From NCBI RefSeq assembly GCF_964275005.1, contig NC_092705.1:4589825-4653824 (forward strand): DNA of 64,000 nucleotides, read 5' to 3'. The DNA is from Diadema setosum (Eukaryota; Echinodermata; Echinoidea; Diadematoida; Diadematidae). How positions within the stretch are numbered: position 1 is the stretch's first letter; each line of letters begins with the position of its first letter. Position numbers and translations under genes: made by a program. Below, piece after piece: positions 47,995 through 58,950 of the stretch. The notes beneath the pieces were generated by a model. It did no database searches and had not been told where the DNA came from. It was given only the letters and a program-made list of their open reading frames with translations.

Positions 47995-50900
47995 GGGGGG
48001 GGGGAGAAGTATCACTGATTACAATCAAATATGCAAATTACAGATTTTCCTTAGAAAAAGAGAATGTGGATCTCACTTGACTGGATGTTCTTGATGCAAC
48101 TGGAAGAGGGTGACGAGAGTAGAGAAGAGATAATCAGGCTGGGGCTGGCTGGCATACATCAACTGTGGAAGGAAGATCGAACAAAGAACAAGCCTTAATG
48201 GAGGGTACTGGGGTTAGCTGCTCTCGGCCAACTTTGTCATTTTTATCTTGGGGGAGGGTGATGAATCTGTTCAAATCCATTCATATCTATGCAAATCTCT
48301 CCTTACCACATGAGTATACAGCTGTCCAGCATCACCCATGACTTGGAACATCCACAGTTAAAATGGCAAAGTCATCTTTTAAATGTCTGACACTGTATGC
48401 CGAATTTAACTAGACTGAACCAATCCCCCCCCCAAAAAAAAAAGGTCAATTTTAATTGAGAATATCATGTAAAACCCTGTTACTACTAGCGACCTCTCCC
48501 CATCCTGTCATTACACATATATACACTCAACATGCATATACGACAGTGTTAAGTAAGAATATAGCAGTTTTGTTATCAGTAAAAGCCTGCCTGGAGATAT
48601 GCACAAAGGGATGTTTCACATGATTTTAGAAAAAACTAGAAATGTCGCTATGGCGACTGATGCCTCCACCATAATGCATGATTCTCCCAATAGGCGTATA
48701 GTACAATGTCTTCACAATGTGTGATCCATGACAGTTTCACATAACTGGCAAAATATTGAAATGACAGGTTTATCAGAAATGTCTTGTGGGTTTGCTATAA
48801 TTTTCTAAGAGTGCAGGCACACATATTTGGGAAATTGAGAATTTTTACTTGAATTCTGACGGACCCTTTTTGTAAGTTTACGCATTGGGTAATTTCCAAG
48901 GTATGAAGAAAGAGTGTAAATGATGGTACAAAATAGATTTTTTTTGGGGGGAGGGGCATTGAAACCTGGCCTTTGACCCTTAACCTTTGACCTTCTGGCT
49001 CGAAATATCCCGGAGAATCTCCATTAGGTAATGTATGTATCAAGTTTTGAAACTAATAATGCAAGCATTGCATATACTAGTATATGAGGGAAATAGTAAC
49101 ATTTTGAGGAGTTGACTGTGACCTTTGACCCCTGACTATTGACCCATGACCCCTAAATTCCCTAGATAATCCCTGCTAGTCAGTACATACGTATGTACCA
49201 AGTTCCACGAAGATACATTGAACCATTTGCGAGAAAAGTGATATTGCAACATTTTCATCTAACCTTTGACCTTTGGCCTAAAGACATGAAACTCTCTCTG
49301 GAGAATCTTTACGCAGTAGTACATGTCCACAACAAGTTTCAAGAAAATACCTTTGGGCATTGCATAGATATGGGGGAAATTGCAACATTTGTAGCATTTG
49401 ACCTTGACCTTTTGACCTTTGACCTCTTGCCAATGTCACTAAAATCTACTCAACTAATTGTCCCATCATACATCACCCTTGGACCAAGTTTGGTGAAAGC
49501 TGCTTCATCCAGTTTTGAGTTATAATATAAACAGATAAATTTTAGGATTTGACCTTGATCTTTGACCTTTGACCTCTGTCTGATTTCACTGAAAAACTAA
49601 TCAAGTAATTGTCCTATCATACATCATCCTCCAACAAAGTTGAGTGAAATTTGCTCCATCCAGTCTTGAGTTATCGCGTAAACGGATACAATTTCATGAT
49701 TTGACCTTGACCTTTGACCTTTAGCCGATTTCACCCCAAATCTAATCAAATAATTGCCCCATCATATTCATACTTGGACCAAGATTGGTAAAATTCCAGT
49801 AAATATTACTCAAGTTATCGCGTAAACAAAAGCAGACGGACGTACATACGTACATACGTACAGACGTACGGACGGACGGACGGACGGACGGACAACCCGA
49901 AAACATAATGCCTCCGGCACCACTTCGTGGCGGAGGTATAAAAACACACACAAAATCACTGAAACATTGTCCTTTTTTTGCAATAACTAACATGCAAATT
50001 TTCAAACAAGAGATTTTAGATACAAAACTGGCAGTGATGCCTTGCCTTTGACCTCCAAAATAAGATGATATAACAGTTCCGTTTGGTGTGCAAAACACAC
50101 TTCCTCACACTGCAAGGACAGACTAACTCACACACAGGGTGGTAAACTCAAGACCAACAACATACCTCTATGGGATGTTGCCTACCCTGAAGGTAAAGCA
50201 CTGGGGCGCTGTTGAAGTACTGGGAGAAATGGTCCACATCCATGGTAGCTGACATCACCACAATCTAAAATGGGAATGATTGTTTAATACACACATCAAC
50301 ACTTCAGTGTGCGTATCAATCCATTCATGTGGCCTATGCAGAGCTGTGGTCTTATTGCCAGCAAATTTGGCTCTCAAATCTCACCCCATAATTTGCAAAG
50401 TTCTATTGACACTCTTCTTCTACAAATCCTACCATATAAAACAAAAATATTAGGAGACATAGCACTTGCTTGTGCAGCCCCTACACTAAGTGAAAAACTT
50501 ACCATTAGAAATTAGGAATCCCCAACTGTTGCATCATTTAAATCAAGACTGAAAATATGTCTTTATTTGAACCGTTTCATTATTGTTAAGCTTCTCAGAA
50601 GCTCTTGCAGCACAGAAGAATATATGTAAATAGGTTCTGTGCTTCATTAATTCAAATATATTTCACTATATTTCATTATTATTCCCACGTAATCAAAACC
50701 ACATGACTTTTTTCATTATATTTTTCTACACGTTTCCAACACACACTGATAATGATTCTATTTCTTAAGCAAACCAAAATGTGATGTTTTTGACGATGAT
50801 TTTACCTTCAGGGCTCTGTTCCCACGTGCTCTCTGCTGCTGGGCTGCCTTGACTACGCCGAAGAGAACATCAGTGTGAACAGTCCTCTCATGGGCTTCAT

Positions 50901-53900
50901 CTAAGACTATGATGCTATACCTACATTTCAAGAAACAGTGACAGGCCAGTTTGCATTCAAATAATTGTGTTTGCATGCCTCAGTCTCATTGCATTGTTAT
51001 CTTGGTATCTTGGTTTGCACATTAACCCATTGAGGACGGACTGATTTTGCTATAACACGTATTTCCAACAGGCACCTACCTAAGTATTCTCGGGACTCGT
51101 TTCCGATCAGTTACAGACAGAGTGAATGTGACTTACATAATTACTAGGTTACATACTCTGCCACAAGGAGAAAGATGTGCCCTCTTTCCACACACTTACA
51201 AACTGAATCTCCAAGCACTGCCGTGGATTACTGTTTACCGTGACATACAATAATCAGACTATATTGCAAATCATAGAGCAACATCACAGCAAGTACAGTG
51301 TACCTTCAGCAGGATGGCTTCTCTCTCACTAGACACAAAGGAGAACGCAGACATTGCCAAATATGACACAATTGCGCACAAAATCATGCAAAATGCAAAG
51401 TCCATGTGTCTGCTGTAAACCTAAGGTCACATTCAAGCTGTTGCGAATCCCTTTCAGAGTATTTGTTTACCAAGCTGCATATGTGGATAAAATTTGTAAA
51501 TCACTACCTGAAAAGTTTTGGATCCAGAATGGCTTCTCTGAGGAGCATACCATCAGTCATGTACTGTGAACCAAAGAGTAAAATGGCATCACTCAAATAG
51601 TCATATTTTTTGCATAATACAGTTATATTTCATGATTTGACACCTGAAGGAAACAGAATGTCTGTGTGAGACATTTTACCAAAGTTTTGCTTCACATAAC
51701 AAAGATAGAAAGATGACATGTGAGATTTTTTAAATTTTTGTTTTGTTTTGTTTTGTTTGACAAGCCACACTTGATGACTTGATCTCAATTGATGAATTTC
51801 TCATATGATGCAAATTATTTGAAATAATTCACATTCAGGTTGAATGTACACAGGACACAAAATTTTGCAGTCGCCAGGATTTTGCCTTGGCCATTAAAAC
51901 TGGAATCTCAGCTGAATATTAGTTTGTAGACATCATGGTAATCACTTTACCGATCCACACTTGATATAAGAATGTAAAGAGTACAATTGCAAGCTCTTGC
52001 AAAACTTCTGACCATCGAATCAAGATGCGTGTTTCTGTTTTGCCTAATATTACAGCAGTATGCCAAAAACAAACAAATCAAAACAATTATGAAGGAGATT
52101 TATGGCATTTGCTTTACAAAGATGAATGCAAAAGAGATACTGCACATTTTTCATGCAAATTGTTTTTAAATAAATCTTTAAAATCAGTTATAACTGGTAC
52201 TATACCTTGATATTTGTCTGTGGCGAAGTGGTATCATCAAAACGGACACAGTATCCGACCTGCGAGAAACAGGTGAAGTATAATTATGATTAGAACAGTG
52301 TCTGCAATGAAATAGAGGCCTAAAAACAAAGCAAAACAAAACAAAAACAACATAATTCACATTCGGTCCAAAGGAACAATGATGTGTCTCAGATTGATCA
52401 CTGATGAAACATAAAAAAATATATATATAACAATATATAACAATATATCTTGTTATCTTAATAACAAAAAAATCAATCTTATGCTATCAACATACAATAT
52501 ACCTCTGTGTTCTCATACAAGACTTTTTGCAAAAGAAGAATTGGTTTCGCAAAGAAAATACCAAGAAATCTCTTCTTCAAATGCCAAAGCAATCACATCA
52601 GTGTAATCATGTATGGCTTCTAGGTAAAAGAGGTTGCACAAGATGTATAAATCAAGTTGGGGAAAACATGACACTTAACTTATATTCACATCATGGAAAT
52701 TTACTATTAACAAATTACTACAAGCCCCTCATGAAAGGCAACCAAAAGATACCTTAAATATTTTTAAATGATAAAAAAAGGGAATACAAGAAATTCAGTT
52801 AGATCATTAATTCCTCAATGCAAAGGCCAAAGTTTGTGTTGGCAGAAATTTAGCATATGCCATAGTAGTACCAAATGCCATCTTTAATAGAGAGGGAATA
52901 TCATTGTGTTTCTCACCTGTGTTCCAAGCTCACATCCCATCTCCTCTGCAACCCGAGTAGAGATCGAAATAGCTGCTACACGGCGAGGCTGCAGATGGAT
53001 AAAAAGCGAGGAGCGTGCTTGTGTGAACACCACAATTACTTTTTTTTTTTTTTAAGTCCACCTCTGGTTGAGATGGGGGCTTCAGGCTTCCAAATTTTTT
53101 TGAGAGAGATGAGAAACCTCTTATGAAATACGAAAGGACACACATTTCCAACAGCAATCCAAAGTTTACTTGATGAAAATTGGCTTTGTTATCTAAAAAC
53201 AAAGAGGTCCTAATGAAAGGTCTTTCATTAGAACCACTTTGTTTTACTTTGTTTTTGGAAATCTCAGTCATTTCTACACCGATTTTCATCAAATAAACTT
53301 TGAATTGTTCCAAGAATTGTATGCTCTTTAATATTTCATACGAGATTTCTCATCATGTCATTAAAAGTCAAAGTCTGACTATCCCATCTCAACTAAAACT
53401 ATACCGTTCCTTTGAACTGTTGAAGATGGACTGATTTTGCTACAACACACATTTCCCATAGACACCTGCCCAAGTATACTCAGGGCTCGTCCTCAACGGG
53501 TTAATGTAAAACAATGAGGAAGTTTCTTCCCTCCAAGAGAAGTAATGTTGAAATATGGCCTGCCAGTGCTGTCCTCCACACATAAGGGCTACGGTTGAGA
53601 CTTTGTGTATTGTATATCAAACTGCATGAAATAAAATCACAAACCATTCATTATCAAACTTAATCACTGTGACTGTCCAATACAATTTGTCCGCATAAAT
53701 TTCCATCAATCAAGGAAAAGTTCCTCTTACTTTGATTTGGCAGACAAACTCCCGAGTTTTATCTTCTGACACTCTTCTGATTCTTCTGATTTGTCAACAT
53801 CAAGTAACATATTTCTTTTACCATTTAATCTCGACAGAAGAACTCTGAGAAATATCTACCTGTGTTACTGCGATCATGCCAGACTTTGTCATCCCAGCTT

Positions 53901-54815
53901 CCGACAGATACTACAAGAAAATCAATTGATGAGAAGAAAAAAATGGCTCAAGACTCCGTGCTCACCATCCAAAAATTGCTAAGCTGGTATTGCTAATAGA
54001 AGCAATGACGATTCACATTTTATCAAAATTAGTGTTTCCATGGTGTGCAAACATACATTGTAAACATAGTAAAACAATTCAGAACAACATCACTACATAA
54101 ACATAAAATTGTGTGTGGTGTGGATATTTTATTTTATTTTGTGTGATGTGCTACTGTCTAAAAAAGAACAAAAAATAGTGCATGCATATGTTTCTTTACT
54201 AGATTTCATATCTGTGAGTTTATTATTTTACTGGTAACTAGACATCAGTGACAAAAATAAGAATAAGGTTCCCATCATCTCACTTGATCATGCAAAGAAA
54301 GAACCATACTAAAGTAAAACCTTTTACTTTCACTGGATTAATTCAATTATTTTCTTTTAAATATTTCAACATTCAGAATACACACTAAATGAAAGTATAT
54401 TTATAGGTGTGTAGGAACAGATGACATTATCTTGAATATGGGGGGGGGGTTAACTGGAATTAAATGAAAATCAGTATAATGAATGTAATAAAGTTGATTC
54501 AATATTAAGTAATTTGCAGAGAAAATTAAAATATGACATATTTCATGTCTAGTAGTCTCCCGTAATTGTATGATTAGAGTCGCATCATACCTGAGGAATC
54601 TGCGTTGTCTTCCCGCTTCCCGTCTCGCCAAGGACGACGACGCTCGATGCCTTCCGGATCTCCGTGATGAGTTTCCCCCTGGCCGGGTAGATCGGGAGGC
54701 TGCATCGCTGCTGGTAGAGATTGCCTCTCTGGCTCTGGCCCTGGGTGTGGCCATGTGATGTCTTCTGCTTCTTTGGGGTGTGGCTCCCTTCCCGTTCACC
54801 CTCACCATCACTCAT
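34822..54815 (-). CDS. DHX33: DEAH-box RNA helicase DHX33
   Basis: ATP-dependent RNA helicase; the mammalian orthologue acts in nucleolar rRNA transcription and processing, translation initiation and dsRNA sensing. Coding exons in gene order: 54815-54591, 53910-53860, 52988-52917, 52259-52206, 51563-51508, 50920-50806, 50264-50166, 48162-48077, 47473-47385, 46281-46199, 45619-45522, 44346-44248, 43351-43277, 42907-42817, 41053-40988, 40573-40485, 39683-39617, 38014-37910, 37414-37281, 36495-36429, 35660-35551, 34903-34822. All are GT/AG and in phase; 670 aa against about 707 in human. Motifs: GETGSGKTT (63-71), TQPRRVAA (from 91), DEAH (160-163), SAT (196-198), [16 protein letters not shown] (319-325), [10 protein letters not shown] (366-375), then the winged-helix/ratchet and OB-fold region ending in CGKKR. 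I chose the ATG at 54815 because an acceptor AG lies 8 bases before it and the N-terminus then has the usual short basic lead (KKQKTS). The first 40 residues are poorly conserved, so the exact start is the weakest point. No broken motif was seen. Confidence 0.95.
36045..36410 (+). mobile_element. SINE-like repeat with T-rich tail, copy 1
   Basis: About 360 bp. It contains GGTTGCCCCCTATGATCC near its start, GGGCTCCTTGCCCTTTACTT in the middle, and CTCAGGCCCCTTTTGACTCC near 36326. It ends AGCAGTTTTTAGCAGC plus a poly-T run. The same repeat is found inverted at 38533-38850, and its 3' part at 38870-38985. No protein is encoded. Confidence 0.6.
38533..38850 (-). mobile_element. SINE-like repeat, copy 2 (inverted to 36045-36410)
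   Basis: The reverse complement follows 36045-36340 closely, including CACAGGTTGCCCCCTATGAT, TTGTTGGGCTCCTTGCCCTT and AGCTCAGGCCCCTTTTGAC. It lacks the poly-T tail. Lies in the DHX33 intron between coding exons 17 and 18. Confidence 0.6.
38870..38985 (+). mobile_element. SINE-like repeat, copy 3 (3' part only)
   Basis: Direct match to the tail of 36045-36410: ATTCTGCTAGGATCAAAAGC, CCCTTTTGACTCCATTT, then CAGTTTTTCAGCAGC and T's. It sits next to the inverted copy 2, making a local inverted pair. Confidence 0.55.
41510..42381. mobile_element. 872-bp TA-flanked non-autonomous element (pogo/Tigger-like)
   Basis: CAGTTAAACTCGCATAAGTC at the left and CAGTTAAACTCGCCTAAGTC inverted at the right, each bordered by TA. 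TCGACTTA/TAAGTCGA motifs crowd both ends, and there is an unrelated GC-rich middle near 41655-41730. No long ORF, so non-autonomous. Located in a DHX33 intron. Confidence 0.75.
42492..42631. mobile_element. 140-bp fold-back MITE with CTGGGGCC ends
   Basis: CTGGGGCCTGTTTCATAAAA..CTTGTCATCAGTGACAA at the left; the right end inverts as CTGGGGCCCTTGTCATCAGT. A GGGGCC..TTTCATAAA end is a frequent repeat edge in marine invertebrate DNA. In the intron before DHX33 coding exon 15. Confidence 0.6.
43498..43625. mobile_element. MITE with CATGACATTTGCTCC-type ends, partial copy 2
   Basis: Same left end as 17446 (GGTTCCATGACATTTGCTCC, then CAATTGCTCC) and the same CCTAACCCTC stretch. The right inverted end is missing or too diverged to see. 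In a DHX33 intron. Confidence 0.5.
45378..45466. repeat. Near-perfect 33-bp inverted repeat hairpin
   Basis: Stem GTCGGTTGAGAATAAGAAGG..GTTAAGTTGTC pairs with GACAACTTAACGCCCTTCTC..AACAGACGAC; loop about 20 bases. Few mismatches, no coding role. In a DHX33 intron. Confidence 0.6.
46851..47330. repeat. AATC/AACC-type imperfect simple repeat (with MITE insert)
   Basis: Runs of AATCAATC, AACCAACC, GACTGACC and similar tetranucleotide units on both sides of the 46931-47139 MITE. Confidence 0.75.
46931..47139. mobile_element. 209-bp TA-flanked MITE, copy 2, inside a tetranucleotide repeat
   Basis: Same length and ends as 3390-3598, opposite orientation. Both sides (46851-46930 and 47141-47320) are AATC/ACCA-type simple repeat, so the MITE landed in an existing repeat tract. 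In the DHX33 intron between coding exons 9 and 10. Confidence 0.8.
47941..48004. repeat. (TTA)n, poly-T and poly-G run
   Basis: ATTATTATTATT passes into more than 30 T and about 12 G, in a DHX33 intron. Homopolymers of this length are assembly-prone. Confidence 0.8.
48640..49940 (+). mobile_element. Tract element related to 25423-26268, with TGACCTTTGACCT array
   Basis: Begins CTAGAAATGTCGCTATGGCG (hairpin) followed by CCTCCACC. It ends with a GACGGACGGACGG tract, then GGCACCACTTCGTGGCGGAG and GTATAA. These ends match the inverted 25423-26268 element. The middle has repeating units of about 145 bp with TTGACCTTTGACCT and CATCATACATCAC-like blocks. Non-coding; in the DHX33 intron between coding exons 7 and 8. 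Confidence 0.65.
50385..50640 (+). mobile_element. 3' fragment of a CR1/Jockey-type LINE
   Basis: Plus-strand frames give [13 protein letters not shown] and then, one frame over, [20 protein letters not shown]. These are the last conserved blocks of many CR1/Jockey-group reverse transcriptase ORFs ([33 protein letters not shown]). At least one frameshift lies between them. It sits in a DHX33 intron in the opposite orientation to the gene; LINEs are commonly 5'-truncated like this. Confidence 0.6.
50984..51115 (+). repeat. Dispersed repeat (TTAACCCATTGAGGACG end), copy 1
   Basis: TTAACCCATTGAGGACGGAC, then CTGATTTTGCTATAACAC and CTCGGGACTCGT. The same string of motifs recurs at 53417-53505. 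TTAA-bounded edges suggest a piggyBac-like MITE fragment. Confidence 0.45.
53060..53417. mobile_element. Palindromic MITE, copy 2 of the 27291 family
   Basis: Shares GAGAAACCTCTTATGAA, TTGATGAAAATTGG and TTTTCATCAAATAAACTTT with 27291-27680 in the same order. Its ends (GGTTGAGATGGG / CCCATCTCAACTAAAAC) are still inverted. The central stem is ACCTTTCAT/ATGAAAGGT-like. In the DHX33 intron between coding exons 2 and 3. Confidence 0.6.
53417..53505 (+). repeat. Dispersed repeat (TTGAGGACG family), copy 2
   Basis: GACTGATTTTGCTACAACAC..CAAGTATACTCAGGGCTCGT and then CCTCAACGGGTTAA, an inverted end of the type seen at 51023. It directly abuts the 53060-53417 MITE. Confidence 0.45.
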
Positions 54816-54823
54816 CTTAGTTT

Positions 54824-56092
54824 CTGCAAGAACATTCAAAAGATCATCTTGATGGAGTCACAACAGTTTTATTCCCTTTGATCCCATGCTTGATGCCTCC
54901 ACTCAAAAATATTTGAAGTGTGTGCCAAACTAGATCTGCCCCACAGATAGGAAGACAAATGAACTCGTGCCTTATTGCAAAATGACCGGCTACTCTTTTA
55001 AAAAAGATACACGTCTTTGTCTCTATGATGGTAATTACTTTTCACCATTCCTACCTAACTACACGCAGTCGCTGTCGCGAAGTGACAGCGGCTGCACGTC
55101 TGCCCTCTTGTAGACGTTGTCATTTTCAGCAGTGGGTGTACGTTTCCTTCATGAATATCTTTATTCATTGTAGAAAACTAAAATATAAGGAATCCCCATA
55201 GTCTATGATGTTCATTCAAAAATAGGTATGCGATTTTGATTTTGTGAATCATCGCACAATCTACTCCGAAAAATTCAACAATAAGGTCTGGATACCAACA
55301 AAACACCAAATTCAACTCAACCATCAGCAAAATACGATGTAGGTGAGTGGTAAAAATCATCTTACTGCTAAAATCAAATATATTTTGGATGGTATGATTG
55401 ACTTTAATTTTTAATGCTTCATCATTAAATTTACATCATGTAAATTACTGGCAAGTGAAGTTTCCTTTTTCATTCAAACAAGCAAAATATAGGGCCTAAT
55501 GTCTACCCTTTATCATGTTTAGTTTAGTGGTAAAAACAAACTGTCAAATGAAAAAATGGTGGCATTGGTCCCCAAACATTTAAAAGGCACAAATACAACT
55601 AACCCGACTAACGTTCCGTAAATCCATTGAAAGCTGACACTGACAGCTCAGTGTCAGCTGTTTCTACAAATTCTAGCCAGTGCCAATGGGAGCTCCTCTT
55701 TCATCTCTTGATTGGACTTGAACCTCCTTGGGATAGTTCCCCTCCGGATAGCCCGACCAGGCCAGACGCTGTTTAATACGCTGTTGGGAGTGTTGTGCAT
55801 ATACAGCGACTGGGCTGTGTATAGTTACCCTCCGGAGAGAGATTCAGTGAAGCCACACATAGTCTCCGTGGAACATATGTAAATTTAGACTGATTTTTCG
55901 GTAAAATGTGAGCCCTGCTGCATGCTGTCCATGTCCTAGCCCGACCAGACGCTGTTATTATACGCTACGCGAATACAGCATCTGACCAACGAGCGGGCAC
56001 CTACAAAGTGGGGAACCACAACACAACTACAAAACTTATGAAAATTTATACGTTCTTTATAAACAATGTACACGTTACCAAACGTTACTCAC
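54824..56092 (-). other. Likely first intron of DHX33
   Basis: Begins (minus strand) at the GTGAGT donor next to 56093 and ends in TTCTTGCAG before 54823. It holds a GTCGCTGTCGCGAAGTGACAGC hairpin-like stretch near 55068 and three related AGCCCGACCAG/ACGCTGTT..TACGCT blocks (about 55748, 55937 and, more diverged, 56600). Confidence 0.4.
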
Positions 56093-56212
56093 CTTTAAAG
56101 TGCATGCTTGTATTACAGAAGGTTCGTAAGTCCATTGAGAGCCCTCGTGATAAGTCCGTGGAACCAAAAAATGATACTTTCTGGCGGATTCCCTAACACC
56201 GTCAGGGTTCAT
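56093..56212 (-). other. Candidate DHX33 5' leader exon carrying a 40-codon upstream ORF
   Basis: The minus strand shows an ATG at 56212 followed by 40 open codons up to a strong donor (GTGAGT, starting at 56092). Joined to the DHX33 exon at 54823, this frame continues AAA CTA AGA TGA, so its stop overlaps the DHX33 ATG as ATGA. Just upstream on the minus strand is a YY1-like GGCGCCATTTTG, often found at transcription starts. I read this as a first exon with a regulatory upstream ORF. It could instead be unrelated or spliced differently. Confidence 0.4.
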
Positions 56213-57338
56213 CGTTGCAGAATTCAAAATGGCGCCTTGATCTCTGCGGAAATCTTTTGCGTGCGTGCGATGCGCTGCTTGAGTGTTGGTGTAGCAGCAC
56301 GGTCGACAGCGCGACCTTTTGAAAGGGCATTCAGATCATGTGACCTCCCGGATATTGGAAATGGCCTGGCGTGAAAGACGATGTACCGTTCGTGAACCGT
56401 TCACACATGCTGCATATAACCATCATTTTAGGTAAGTTATTAAATCTAAATTTCAATATTCATAGCATAGATATGAAGTCTCATTATCATTTTGTTCGTC
56501 AGATGAGTTTGAAGTGACAAAAAAATGATCTAAAGTATCAAAATTCAATCCGATCGCATGCGATCGTTGGACCCTCTTCGTGTTTGGAGCTTCGTTGGTA
56601 CAGCCCTGTCGCGCTACGTATGTACAGCGGCGACTGGGCTGTGTATAGTTATCCATGTCCATACTTGAAATACATTGAATCGTATAAACTTCGTTCTAGT
56701 AGGACGATCTACCGTACCGCCTGCTGCCTGCGACACCTTACAAAGCCGCACACATGTTCACATAACATATCTACGGAAACCCTTTCCGTGTACGCTTTTG
56801 AACAGTGGGTTTTTCTCAACCAACTGATTCTGAAAGCTAACAACGATTGCAACTAATTGCAAACAGTGAAGATTTTAGCCAGATATAAAATAACGTGATT
56901 AATAGCACAGTTGCGAACCTCTCTACTTAACGTTAAATATAGACTCACTCTTCTGTGTGGAACGTTAGTCGAGAATCCAAATGTTCAGGCACTTTAGTCT
57001 GGATCAGTTGATAAGCCCTTGCGCTGTCGCTGCGACTGTCCGCAAAGAACGTATATGCATGCCGCGTATGTACTACAGTACCATACACCCGAGGCCGTTG
57101 TTGTGCGTCTTTCTGTAGTGTACAAATCATTGCACAATCCATTGAGAGCTTGCGTACACGTGGGATCGACTCCAAAGAGGTATGCTACATGTAGTAATAG
57201 AGTGCGCGCTCGCATAGAAGCAACCCGGTTGACCCGCCGCCGCGCCGCCTAGAGTGCTAGTGGAGAAAAGGCCTAACTAACAGTTCTCACTTGTGCTGAC
57301 ATGATACCAAAACTTTGTTTAGGAGCCCACACACCAAA
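56213..57338. promoter_or_regulatory. Head-to-head 5' region shared by DHX33 (-) and the THAP gene (+)
   Basis: About 1.1 kb separates the likely DHX33 leader exon from the THAP start codon on the other strand, the layout of a bidirectional promoter. It holds an AAAATGGCGCC YY1-like site (near 56227-56239) and relatively GC-rich stretches near 57200-57250. Short direct repeats are shared with 55600-56150: GACTGGGCTGTGTATAGTTA at about 55808 and 56632, and CCATTGAGAGC at about 56133 and 57140. No TATA box is convincing. Confidence 0.45.
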
Positions 57339-57350
57339 ATGCCTCAAAGA
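57186..57350 (+). repeat. Left arm of an inverted duplication including the THAP start codon
   Basis: Shares AGTGCGCGCTCGCAT-like, TCTCACTTGTGCTGACATGA, TTTGTTTAGGAGCCC and AAAATGCCTCAAA with the reverse complement of 59211-59375. The shared part ends right after codon 3 of the THAP ORF. Confidence 0.65.
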
Positions 57351-58910
57351 TGTGCAGCATTTGGGTGTTCTAACACCAGAGGGAACAAGGTTTCATTGCA
57401 CAAGTAAGTTTTTTACTTTATATGTATCATTTTGACATTTTATAAGCTTCAAAATCTACTGAAAGTTTTAGTAAACATTGGCAATGACTGTTGGTAAGTA
57501 GAGTCTACTAGATCTACTCTAGACCTCTGGTAGTAGTATTCTATTAACCACGACTTACAGAGCTCCTGCGCAGCTCCTATCGATGTAAAACTACTATAAT
57601 CTGCGGACGTGTTTGTGGCGTGGGACTATGATGATTTACTGTTGAGTATAGTAGATCGTTGATCCAGAGAGATGCTAGAGAAGGAGAGACAAAGAGGTTC
57701 TAATTCTATATTATGTAATAGAGTATAGCGCTCACCATTCAGTGCGTACAAATGAAAACGGGGCGGGGCCAGTTGAACAGTGGCACGCGCGCACGAAAGA
57801 GGTCGACTACCAGGAAGCCTGAACCCGGAAGTGCCTATAGTAAAGATGAGGATGGGGTTGGAGTGGAAAAATCATTCTGATTTTAAGGGAAATCAATATT
57901 TTTCCATATGCCTCTGGATTTTATAAGAGAGATACATTCTCAACACAGTATACGTGTTTTGAAGAAAAAAGAACTTGCTCTAATGTGTCAAATATGTGCC
58001 TTAAAATGAAGCCAAAATTGCCAAACAGGCATTCATGCATTCATAATCACACTACCGGTACATATTAAAGATTGCAGAAAGGTATGGTAGCCCTACTACA
58101 TATCGACCACCCTTCTTGAAACCGACCGCGTATAATTCGCGCACTGAACACTTAGTACGCACTTCTCTGCGCGCAAAGCACATAAAAATGGATTGGCTTT
58201 GAATGTAGATTAGGATGGTGTGGGAAAACGTGATAATTCATGGTTCATTAATGGTTTTAATCAAGGACAAAATTTCGAATGAATATTTTCACCGAATCGT
58301 AATGACAGCACAATGTAATGTCTATGGAAGTTTCTAAAAGGCTTCTAAAAAGCTTCGTACAACACGGTGTTCAATACAACTCGGTTTACGTACATTGTCA
58401 ATGCAAAATCAGCGGTCGATCCTAAAAACGCGATTTACCGCGGGGAGCTGAAACGAGGCCACGCAAGTTCGTCAGCGATATTTTTGCACTGAAACTTCGA
58501 ATCGAAAAGGGAACAATGGCATTTGATAGAGCTGGATTTTCTCAATCACGTAGGTCAAGTTTTTTACGTGAATTTCAGTGTTAAATATTCTTATCAAGCA
58601 AATAAACATTAGGCGGTCGATTAGTAGTAGGTCCAACCCTACAGTGTATACTCTTTGGTATGGGTGTACTGATTTCACATCATAGTTATTATATGTCACT
58701 GAAAAACATCAGACACACATACAACACACACTCCCACACACATACAACACACCCACAACAAACACACACACTCACAACAAACACACACATATGCACACAC
58801 GTATACACACCAAACCACATTTTTTTCAAATTCCAACACACACACACACAACACACACACAACACACACACGCACACACAAACACTTTTTTTAATTTTAA
58901 ATTTTGACAT

Positions 58911-58950
<40 letters not shown>

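Noticed and set aside
50309-50515. 68-codon frame as a host gene
   Set aside because: Its C-terminal half matches the tail of CR1/Jockey LINE proteins and continues in another frame; scored as a LINE fragment.
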